DNA from: Mycoplasmatota bacterium
GTDB lineage: Bacteria > Bacillota_I > Bacilli_A > Izemoplasmatales > Izemoplasmataceae
Direction: 5' to 3'
DNA length: 23,027 nt
Assembly: GCA_022712785.1 (NCBI GenBank)
Contig: JAFLJX010000182.1
Coordinates: 1-23,027 of the forward strand
Part shown: one piece after another, positions 16,398 through 22,648 of the stretch
Layout of the letters: each line of letters begins with the position of its first letter
Numbering within the stretch: position 1 is the stretch's first letter
Position numbers and translations under genes: made by a program
The notes under the pieces: generated by a model
The model's input: only the letters and a program-made list of their open reading frames with translations
What the model was told of the DNA's origin: nothing
The model's database searches: none

Positions 16398-17642
16398 ATG
16401 AAAGAATATGATGTTGTAATTGTAGGTGGTGGATCTGCTGGTCTCGCAGCTGCGATTGAAATATATAAGAATGGTATAGACAATATTCTCCTAATTGTAA
16501 GAGATCAAGAACTTGGGGGTATCTTATTACAGTGTATTCATAATGGATTTGGGTTAAAAGTATTTAAAGAAGAGTTAACAGGTCCAGAATACGCAGAGAG
16601 ATTTGTTGATCAATTAAAAGAAATAAATATAGATTTAAGACTTGAATCTGTAGTTACTGCAATTCATCCTGATAAAAGAATTGAATATGTGAACAGTAAG
16701 GAAGGTTTTGTAACTGTAAAAGCAAAAGCAATTGTTCTTACAATGGGATGCTACGAAAGAAATAGTGGCGCAATTAGTATCCCTGGAAACAGACCGGCTG
16801 GTGTATTAACCGCAGGAACTGCACAAAAATACCTTAATATTGATGGATATTTAGTAGGGAAACGAGTGTTTATTCTCGGTAGTGGAGATATTGGATTAAT
16901 AATGGCTAGAAGAATGACTTTAGAAGGAGCGAAAGTGCTTGGAGTTGCTGAAATTCTTCCTTTTTCTGGTGGGTTAAAAAGAAATATTGTTCAATGTCTA
17001 GAAGACTATGATATACCGTTATATCTCAGCCATACAATTACTGAGATTATTGGTGATAATAACTTACAAAAAATAAAAGTGAGTAAGGTAGACAATTTTA
17101 AAGTTATTCCTGGAACTGAAATGGAATTTGAAATTGATACTTTATTATTATCAATTGGATTAATTCCAGAAAATGAAATTAGTGAACGAGCTGGCATTAT
17201 TTTAGATCCTAAAACAAGAGGTCCGATAGTTGATGAAACATACCAAACAAATATAGAAGGTATATTTGCCTGTGGTAATGTTTTACATGTTCATGACCTT
17301 GTAGATTTTGTTACTGAAGAAAGTAGAAGAGCAGGTAAAAATGTTGCCAAATACGTAAAAAATCAAGAAGTTAATAAAAATGAAATAACACATTTGAAGT
17401 CAAACAAAGGAATATCATATATTGTTCCTCAAACTATTCATTTTGATAACTTAGAAGAAAAAACAGAGTTTTTTCTTAGAGTAACTAGTGAATTTAAAAA
17501 TGTAGAACTAGTTATTAAAGGTGATCAAGAAGAGATAAGAAGAATTAAGAAAAGACATATGGCACCTGCAGAAATGGAAAAGGTAATTTTAACAAAAGCA
17601 TCTTTAAAAGCATATAAAATAATTTCAATAGAGGTGGCTTAA
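16398..17642 (+). CDS. GlpB-like NAD(P)/FAD-dependent oxidoreductase
   Basis: A 414-residue pyridine nucleotide-disulphide-type flavoprotein. The FAD fold begins at VVIVGGGSAGLAAAIEIY. A second dinucleotide fold lies mid-protein, RVFILGSGDIGLIMARRM, suggesting NAD(P)H binding. TNIEGIFACGNVLHVHDLVD is the closing FAD motif. CIHNGFGL and MGCYERNSG are typical of the family that partners GlpA-like proteins and resembles the alpha subunit of sarcosine oxidase or HcnB. It begins one base after the stop of the GlpA-like gene, with AAGGAG inside that gene, and is followed directly by the DUF1667 gene. Likely role: passing electrons from the GlpA-like subunit to NAD(P) or another acceptor. Confidence 0.85.
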   Translation: MKEYDVVIVGGGSAGLAAAIEIYKNGIDNILLIVRDQELGGILLQCIHNGFGLKVFKEELTGPEYAERFVDQLKEINIDLRLESVVTAIHPDKRIEYVNSKEGFVTVKAKAIVLTMGCYERNSGAISIPGNRPAGVLTAGTAQKYLNIDGYLVGKRVFILGSGDIGLIMARRMTLEGAKVLGVAEILPFSGGLKRNIVQCLEDYDIPLYLSHTITEIIGDNNLQKIKVSKVDNFKVIPGTEMEFEIDTLLLSIGLIPENEISERAGIILDPKTRGPIVDETYQTNIEGIFACGNVLHVHDLVDFVTEESRRAGKNVAKYVKNQEVNKNEITHLKSNKGISYIVPQTIHFDNLEEKTEFFLRVTSEFKNVELVIKGDQEEIRRIKKRHMAPAEMEKVILTKASLKAYKIISIEVA

Positions 17643-17990
17643 ATGAAAAAGAAACTAGTATGTATTGTCTGCCCTATGGGTTGTTTATTAGATGTAGAAG
17701 TTGAAAATGATTATGCAGTAACAGGTAATCAATGTAAAAGAGGAATTGGGTATGCCAAAAAAGAATTAACCAATCCAACTAGAACCGTAACTTCAACAGT
17801 AAAAATCAAAGGTAGTATTCATGATCGCCTCCCAGTTAAAACAGATAAAGAAGTAAGTAAAAATAAGGTATTTGAAGTTATGAAAATATTGGATAGTGTA
17901 ATTGTTACATCACCAATAAAAGTTGGAACTATTATTGTAGAAAATATCTTTGGTGATAATGTAAACATCGTTGCTTCAAGATCAATGTAG
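17643..17990 (+). CDS. DUF1667 protein, probable Fe-S electron-transfer subunit
   Basis: A 115-residue protein with CIVCPMGC and, further on, GNQCKRG. C7, C10, C14 and C31 have the order and approximate spacing of the N-terminal [4Fe-4S] ligands of molybdopterin oxidoreductases, although no other part of those enzymes is present. The remainder matches DUF1667 (ELTNPTRTVTSTVKI, RLPVKTDKEV). In many Firmicutes this gene follows GlpA-like and GlpB-like genes, where it seems to replace the GlpC Fe-S subunit. The ATG directly abuts the preceding stop codon, so translation is coupled. The Fe-S assignment is inference from the cysteines. Confidence 0.82.
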   Translation: MKKKLVCIVCPMGCLLDVEVENDYAVTGNQCKRGIGYAKKELTNPTRTVTSTVKIKGSIHDRLPVKTDKEVSKNKVFEVMKILDSVIVTSPIKVGTIIVENIFGDNVNIVASRSM

Positions 17991-17994
17991 AAAA

Positions 17995-18018
17995 AAGAAC
18001 ACTCGTTTGAGTGTTCTT
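17995..18018. terminator. Bidirectional terminator between the glp operon and glpP
   Basis: A perfect 10-bp stem, AAGAACACTC with GAGTGTTCTT, around GTTT. On the reverse strand it is followed by a T-run, making it the glpP terminator. On the forward strand the tail (TTATTGATT) is weaker. The right arm overlaps the glpP stop codon. Confidence 0.8.
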
Positions 18019-18565
18019 ATTGATTCCATAAGGATGTATTACTCGTAGTAACACCAACAGCACCATTTTGTAAACAATCGTCAATCTGCGATTGGTTCTG
18101 AATTAAACCTCCGCAAAACACTTTCATGGATGTACGTTTGATTATTGTAGTTAGAATTGAATTACTTATTGCTGGTAGAATTTCTAAATAGTCAGGATTG
18201 ACCTTGTTGACAAGCTTCAATGATTTTTCGAGTGATAAAGAATCTTTTAAAAAGATTCTTTGAATTGCTATTATCCCACGTTTTTTTGCTAGCAATATCG
18301 CTTGATGCTTTGTAGAAATTATTCCATCTATATGTAATTTTTGAATTAAATATATCACACCAAATTCATTTGATGCAAGTCCTTTTATTAAATCAACATG
18401 AACTATTATTTTTTTGTTATTTTCTTTTAACTCTAAAACAATATCTTCAAGTTCAGCGAGTTGAAAATCTATTAGAATGCAGTATATATTCTTTGATTTA
18501 ATAAATTCTTTAATGCTTTTGAAATTAGATAATGCTGGTAGTATTTTCTGGTCTTCAATATGCAT
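18017..18565 (-). CDS. glpP: Glycerol-3-phosphate-responsive antiterminator GlpP
   Basis: A 182-residue protein of the GlpP family, slightly shorter than B. subtilis GlpP. Landmarks of the TIM-barrel-like fold are all present: HVDLIKGLASNEFGVIYL, DGIISTKHQAILLAKKRG, IQRIFLKDSLSLEKS, PDYLEILPAIS, FCGGLI and GAVGVTTSNTSLW. GlpP binds glycerol-3-phosphate and prevents termination, and stabilises mRNA, at glp leaders. Here the gene lies between the GlpA-like operon and glycerol kinase on the opposite strand. It is divergent from the kinase and shares a 90-bp promoter region with it. AGAGGAAT precedes its start. The hairpin at 14904-14950 is the best local target; no comparable hairpin is visible ahead of the kinase. 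Confidence 0.9.
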   Translation of the reverse strand: MHIEDQKILPALSNFKSIKEFIKSKNIYCILIDFQLAELEDIVLELKENNKKIIVHVDLIKGLASNEFGVIYLIQKLHIDGIISTKHQAILLAKKRGIIAIQRIFLKDSLSLEKSLKLVNKVNPDYLEILPAISNSILTTIIKRTSMKVFCGGLIQNQSQIDDCLQNGAVGVTTSNTSLWNQ

Positions 18566-18595
18566 AGTATCATTCCTCTTTTTTAGATTATCTTA

Positions 18596-18624
18596 ATTAT
18601 AGTTTAATATCGATGATTATTCAA
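18596..18624 (-). promoter_or_regulatory. Predicted sigma-A promoter of glpP
   Basis: On the reverse strand: TTGAAT (18624-18619), a 17-base spacer and consensus TATAAT (18601-18596). The start falls about 25 bases ahead of the glpP ATG. It overlaps the weaker kinase promoter on the other strand, so the two may exclude each other. Confidence 0.65.
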
Positions 18625-18631
18625 ATATATT
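18603..18631 (+). promoter_or_regulatory. Possible promoter of glycerol kinase
   Basis: TTTAAT (18603-18608), a 17-base spacer and TATATT (18626-18631). Weaker than the opposing glpP promoter, which uses the same DNA. AAGGAG lies ahead of the ATG at 18656. Confidence 0.4.
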
Positions 18632-18655
18632 AGAAGAAAAAAGGAGTATAAATAT

Positions 18656-20146
18656 ATGAAAAAATATGTCTTAGCTATTGATCAAGGAACAACCTCTTCA
18701 AGAGCAATACTTTTTGATAAAAAAGGAAACATAGTAAGTAAAAGTCAAAAAGAGATAGAGATGATTTACCAACAAGAAGATTATGTTGAGCAAGATGCAT
18801 ATGCAATATGGATGTCAGTAATAACAAGTATGGCAGATTGTTTAGTGAACGCAGAAATTCAACCTAACGAAGTAGACTCAATAGGCATTACTAATCAACG
18901 AGAAACAACGATATTATGGGATAAGAGAAGTGGTATTCCTATATATAAAGCAATCGTATGGCAAAGTAAACAAAGTAATCAAATCTGTGAAGATTTAAAA
19001 GATAATGGATACTCAGAGTTATTTAGAGAAAAGACGGGATTATTGATAGACCCTTATTTCTCAGCTTCTAAAATAAAATGGATTCTTGAGAATGTATCTA
19101 ATGCAAAGAAGTTAATGGATGAAGGTAATTTAATGTTTGGTACTGTAGATACATGGTTGATATATAAACTATCTGGTAATAAAGTTCATAAAACTGATTA
19201 TACAAATGCATCTCGGACGTTACTTTTTAATATTAATACATTAGAATGGGATCAAGAGTTACTTGATATAATGAAAATTGATAAATCTATATTACCTGAA
19301 GTATGTAGTAGTAATGCTTTGTTTGGAGAAACAATAGAATATGCCTTTTTTGGTGGAAAAATACCTATCACAGGTGTTCTTGGTGATCAACAATCCGCAT
19401 TATTTGGACATCTATGTCTAAGTGAAGGAGAAGTAAAAAATACATATGGTACTGGTTGCTTTATGTTGATGAATACGGGTAAAAAACTAGTTAAATCAGA
19501 ACATGGACTTTTATCCACAATTGCTTATGGAATTGATGGTGAAATAACTTATGCTCTTGAAGGAAGTGTTTTTATTTCGGGAAGTGCAGTTCAATGGTTA
19601 AGAGATGAATTAGAATTTTTTGATGAATCAAGTGAATCAGAAGTACTTGCCACAACTGTAGAAGATAACTATGGTGTGGTATTTGTACCAGCTTTTGTTG
19701 GTCTTGGTACTCCATACTGGGAAAGTGAATGCAGGGGTGCAATATATGGAATAACCAGAGGGACTAGTAAAGCTCATATAACAAGAGCAACTTTGGAAAG
19801 TCTAGCTTATCAAACAAAGGATATCATTAATGTAATGATACAGGATTCAAAAATTGATATAAAATCATTGAAAGTAGATGGTGGAGCATCAATGAATAAT
19901 TTTTTAATGAGTTTTCAAAGTGATATTCTAGATGTTGAAATTTTACGACCAAATTTTAATGAAATAACAGCATTAGGTGCTGCTTACATGTGTGGGTTAA
20001 AAACTGGGTTTTATGAAAGTATTGAAGTACTACAAGAACTAAAAATATCTGAACAATTATTTTCTCCAAAAATGGATATTAATGAAAGAGAAAGATTATA
20101 CAGTACTTGGTTAAAAGCAGTACAGGCAACAATGGTATTTAAGTAG
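18656..20146 (+). CDS. glpK: Glycerol kinase
   Basis: A 496-residue FGGY-family kinase of normal length. It begins with the phosphate-binding DQGTTSSRAILFD. ITNQRETTILWD, DTWLIYKLSG, DYTNASRTLLFN, GDQQSALFG and NTYGTGCF follow, the set expected of GlpK rather than of a sugar kinase. It phosphorylates glycerol to sn-glycerol-3-phosphate, the substrate of the nearby GlpA-like complex and the signal for GlpP. The segment where Gram-positive GlpK has the HPr-phosphorylated histidine (HFYG in Enterococcus) reads EYAFFG here, with A230 at that place. No glycerol facilitator gene lies alongside, so glycerol must enter by another route or arise inside the cell. Confidence 0.95.
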   Translation: MKKYVLAIDQGTTSSRAILFDKKGNIVSKSQKEIEMIYQQEDYVEQDAYAIWMSVITSMADCLVNAEIQPNEVDSIGITNQRETTILWDKRSGIPIYKAIVWQSKQSNQICEDLKDNGYSELFREKTGLLIDPYFSASKIKWILENVSNAKKLMDEGNLMFGTVDTWLIYKLSGNKVHKTDYTNASRTLLFNINTLEWDQELLDIMKIDKSILPEVCSSNALFGETIEYAFFGGKIPITGVLGDQQSALFGHLCLSEGEVKNTYGTGCFMLMNTGKKLVKSEHGLLSTIAYGIDGEITYALEGSVFISGSAVQWLRDELEFFDESSESEVLATTVEDNYGVVFVPAFVGLGTPYWESECRGAIYGITRGTSKAHITRATLESLAYQTKDIINVMIQDSKIDIKSLKVDGGASMNNFLMSFQSDILDVEILRPNFNEITALGAAYMCGLKTGFYESIEVLQELKISEQLFSPKMDINERERLYSTWLKAVQATMVFK

Positions 20147-20191
20147 TTAGTTTTTTAAATCTCATTTATATGGAAATAGTGAAGACGGAAA

Positions 20192-20216
20192 AGAATTGTT
20201 CTTCTAGAACAATTCT
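20192..20216 (+). terminator. Hairpin after glpK
   Basis: AGAATTGTTCT (20192-20202) and AGAACAATTCT (20206-20216) form a perfect 11-bp stem with a 3-base loop, 45 bases after the glpK stop. There is no T-run behind it, so it may be a weak terminator, an mRNA-stabilising hairpin or a protein-binding site. Confidence 0.5.
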
Positions 20217-20338
20217 ATCGTTCATTTAGAATAAACAACAACGAGGCGTATCACAAAAAGTTGTAAAACATGATATGAAGACAATAGCAAGGCCATTTAT
20301 GATATGATGATTGAGTTGAACATGAGGATATTTTGTCC

Positions 20339-20367
20339 TTCAAGTGTTGTGCTAAGTATGGTATAAT
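20339..20367 (+). promoter_or_regulatory. Extended -10 promoter of the membrane-protein pair
   Basis: TTCAAG (20339-20344), a 17-base spacer and TGG-TATAAT (TATAAT at 20362-20367), an extended -10 form that compensates for the poor -35. AAGGAGGAG precedes the ATG at 20403, an unusually strong ribosome site for the window. Confidence 0.55.
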
Positions 20368-20402
20368 AAGATTAAAAAGAAAAATGTAAGGAGGAGACTA
20401 TT

Positions 20403-20738
20403 ATGAATAAACAGAAGAATTTAATTTCAACTGTAACTATGGGACTAATGCTTTTATTAGTTTCTTTTGTTCAAGCATTTAGAATTAATAGTCTATCATT
20501 TTTAGAGAGTACCAACTTTGCAAATGATGTTGGATTCCTAACAATTACACTGATTTTTATTGTTGCTATTTCAGTATTTGCATATTATCTTCCTATGAGA
20601 TTAATGTTTGAATATGACTTGAAATTCAATATATCATTTTCTCCTAATATCCATATTACATTTAGAAACAAAATATTTACAAGTATATTAAAACCTTTAA
20701 GCAGAAGATATTTAAGATTAAACGTTGTTCGTTGTTGA
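20403..20738 (+). CDS. Small membrane protein of unknown function
   Basis: A 111-residue protein I do not recognise. Two hydrophobic segments lie at about 8-25 (VTMGLMLLLVSFVQAF) and 43-65 (VGFLTITLIFIVAISVFAYY). A basic C-terminal tail of about 45 residues (LSRRYLRLNVVRC) is probably cytoplasmic. The first segment could be an uncleaved signal or a membrane anchor. A promoter and a strong ribosome site support expression. It lies 49 bp ahead of a larger membrane protein, separated by an imperfect hairpin, and is probably co-transcribed with it. Confidence 0.7.
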   Translation: MNKQKNLISTVTMGLMLLLVSFVQAFRINSLSFLESTNFANDVGFLTITLIFIVAISVFAYYLPMRLMFEYDLKFNISFSPNIHITFRNKIFTSILKPLSRRYLRLNVVRC

Positions 20739-20776
20739 TTCTTAGTTGATTTTTGTACAAAAAAACTAACTAAGAA
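20739..20776 (+). promoter_or_regulatory. Intercistronic hairpin next to the ribosome site of the following gene
   Basis: TTCTTAGTT (20739-20747) pairs with AACTAAGAA (20768-20776), with further T/A pairs inside after one mismatch. The right arm ends immediately before AGGA of the downstream ribosome site, so the hairpin could partly mask it or uncouple the two genes. No T-run follows, which argues against a terminator. Confidence 0.4.
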
Positions 20777-20787
20777 AGGATTGAATA

Positions 20788-22227
20788 ATGAAAAAACAAC
20801 AAATTATAGCTGTGCTAGTATTAGTTACAGTGAATATTTGGATGCGTTTTTACGCACCAATTTATAAAGTTGCTTTGATTCTTAAACATATCTCGTCTTT
20901 TTTATTGATAGGAATCTTTGCATATAATGTATTAACCTTCATATTAAAAAGAATTGTTAAAAAATATAATCCCAAAGGAAAAAAAGAGATAATTCTTTAT
21001 GTAGGTAGAAGTGTTATTTTTGGAGTTGTTATTGTATTGGTTGCCATGCTTCAATTTGATTATATAGAGTATAGCGAAACTCCCTTTACAGAACATTGTA
21101 GGTACTACGACAATTACAACCATTTGGTGTATGAAACTATGATTTATGAGTCATGTCCTGAATTAGATGTAGTTGAATCTAGTAAATATGTGTTAGAGTT
21201 TAATGTCACAGAAGCGACTGATGTATATCAAGTAGCGGATTTAGCTCCTGGAGTTCAAACTCTAAGTAAACGGGATCAATACAATGCAACAATGTATTCA
21301 ACAATTCGAATCGATTATGATCGAGATTACAGAATGGCAAATATTTCACAAAAAATGACAATGATTAGTAGAACAATAGATAGAGACGGAAACTGGGACA
21401 CATATTATTATAGCTATCACAAATTAGTGAATAATGATTATACTACTTTGTATGATGCTACATATAAAGTAGCTGAAACATTGTCACACTATGAAGGTAT
21501 TGTAGATATATATACCGGGCATAATATTTTTGATGAAAGTGACTATAATACAACAAGATACTACGCGGACAATTATATTATTGATGATTCAAATGGTACT
21601 GGGGAAGGCTGGCAAGTGTTTTGGGAGTATGATCTAGTAAAAGAGTATACGGAAGATGACAGTTTGCAGATTGAAACATTAGCATTTGTTTCTATAGAAC
21701 ACGAAAATAATAAATGGGATACATATATAGAAAGAACAAACTGGAATCAAGATGGCGATACCGATATGGTTCATCTGGAGTTTGGTGATTTAGAATTAAA
21801 TGAATACGTGGATAGAGAAAGCGCAACTGGAAACATTATAAACTGGAATCTTAAATATGATATTGAAAGACCACACTTGATTGTGGGACGAATGTCTAAT
21901 ATAAATAACAATACTTTTTTGTCTAAAGATGTGGATTATAAATCATATCAAATTCGAAACACCAATTACTTGTTTAAAGACTCGTATAACATTTATGGAG
22001 TAACAAAAACAGAGTATGGATATCACGTATCGTACGAAAGATACAGATTAGACAATTACCTAATATATTTATATACTAGACAATTTACATCTGACATGAT
22101 TTATTATGAAGATGGAAGATATGCATATGGATTACGATATCAAATTTTGTTTGATGTGGACTACTCTCTCGATTGGCTAGCAAACTCAAATGATGTAATG
22201 TACACATTTCCAACTTATATTAATTAA
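20788..22227 (+). CDS. Membrane-anchored extracytoplasmic protein of unknown function
   Basis: A 479-residue protein I do not recognise. Three hydrophobic segments fill the first 90 residues: about 6-23, 31-54 and 70-87 (VIFGVVIVLVAMLQF). The remaining nearly 390 residues are hydrophilic and rich in Tyr, Asp and Asn, with many short alternating stretches (DTYYYSYHKLVNNDYTTLYD) that suggest a beta-rich domain outside the membrane. No lipobox, LPxTG or known binding motif is visible. Two nearby cysteines (about 108 and 122) could form a disulphide. AAAGGA precedes the ATG. A strong terminator follows at 22301-22336. Confidence 0.75.
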   Translation: MKKQQIIAVLVLVTVNIWMRFYAPIYKVALILKHISSFLLIGIFAYNVLTFILKRIVKKYNPKGKKEIILYVGRSVIFGVVIVLVAMLQFDYIEYSETPFTEHCRYYDNYNHLVYETMIYESCPELDVVESSKYVLEFNVTEATDVYQVADLAPGVQTLSKRDQYNATMYSTIRIDYDRDYRMANISQKMTMISRTIDRDGNWDTYYYSYHKLVNNDYTTLYDATYKVAETLSHYEGIVDIYTGHNIFDESDYNTTRYYADNYIIDDSNGTGEGWQVFWEYDLVKEYTEDDSLQIETLAFVSIEHENNKWDTYIERTNWNQDGDTDMVHLEFGDLELNEYVDRESATGNIINWNLKYDIERPHLIVGRMSNINNNTFLSKDVDYKSYQIRNTNYLFKDSYNIYGVTKTEYGYHVSYERYRLDNYLIYLYTRQFTSDMIYYEDGRYAYGLRYQILFDVDYSLDWLANSNDVMYTFPTYIN

Positions 22228-22250
22228 GTAATAAAAAGCAGGACTTATGT

Positions 22251-22388
22251 CAATGTCATTAAGTTAAGAACAAGAAATAACAAATGACACTAAATCAACT
22301 AAAAACAAGAAAATTTTACAAAATTTTCTTGTTTTTATGTTTCGTTTTGTTGTAAATTAAAATATCTTCTCTTAACTTAATGACATTG
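22251..22388. repeat. 138-bp element with perfect 19-bp terminal inverted repeats
   Basis: CAATGTCATTAAGTTAAGA at 22251-22269 is the exact reverse complement of 22370-22388. Between them lies the terminator hairpin at 22301-22336. Size, terminal repeats and lack of a gene resemble a MITE (a small non-autonomous transposon), but no flanking target duplication is visible. The left arm's TGTCATT can also pair with AATGACA at 22283-22289, so two alternative folds exist in RNA. Confidence 0.6.
22301..22336 (+). terminator. Strong intrinsic terminator
   Basis: A 17-bp perfect stem (22301-22317 with 22320-22336) whose right arm ends in TTTTT. It lies inside the inverted-repeat element and should end transcription from the membrane-protein pair. 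Confidence 0.8.
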
Positions 22389-22391
22389 CCA

Positions 22392-22545
22392 CTTGAGCGG
22401 GTAGAATGTGATACGACTAGACATGCAAATTGTAAGAATAAAATTTATGAACACGGGGTTGAATCGCCTCAACTCCACCAATATTACCCGCGTCCGAGGA
22501 ATTTAACGACTATATATAGCTGTGTATAGATTTCTCGGTTATTGT
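22392..22545 (+). ncRNA. Candidate structured RNA of unknown class with overlapping terminator-like hairpin
   Basis: GCGGGTA (22397-22403) pairs with TACCCGC (22485-22491). With single-base bulges the helix extends to CTTGA (22392-22396) and the TC-GAG bases of 22493-22498. Inside is GGGGTTGA/TCAACTCC (22455-22462 with 22469-22476), followed by ACCA. A further hairpin, CCGAGGAAT (22494-22502) with ATTTCTCGG (22530-22538), is followed by TTATTGTTT and competes with the outer helix for 22494-22498. The region is unusually G/C-rich for this genome. Bases 22444-22480 also resemble a tmRNA 3' end (CTCCACCA), but the T-arm would be badly paired. No known riboswitch is recognised. It could be a small RNA, an attenuator or a decayed tmRNA fragment. 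Confidence 0.45.
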
Positions 22546-22570
22546 TTGGAGAAATAATATGGGAAATAAA

Positions 22571-22598
22571 TTACAGGTTATTATAAGTGTGTTAAAAT
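22571..22598 (+). promoter_or_regulatory. Predicted promoter of the last gene
   Basis: TTACAG (22571-22576), a 16-base spacer and TAAAAT (22593-22598). It would start the downstream gene independently of the RNA-like region before it. Confidence 0.45.
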
Positions 22599-22648
22599 AC
22601 TACTAAAGGTGCATAGGATTATTTAAGTGCGATTTTAGGGAGGTAATC

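Noticed and set aside
22120..22480. Complete tmRNA gene ending at CTCCACCA
   Set aside because: The 5' half would lie in the 20788-22227 gene and the inverted-repeat element, with no tag reading frame or 5' acceptor partner at the expected distance.
22397..22491. Seven-pair GCGGGTA/TACCCGC read as a tRNA acceptor stem
   Set aside because: The enclosed sequence has no D-arm, anticodon arm or TTC loop in the right places and is too long; it is not a functional tRNA.
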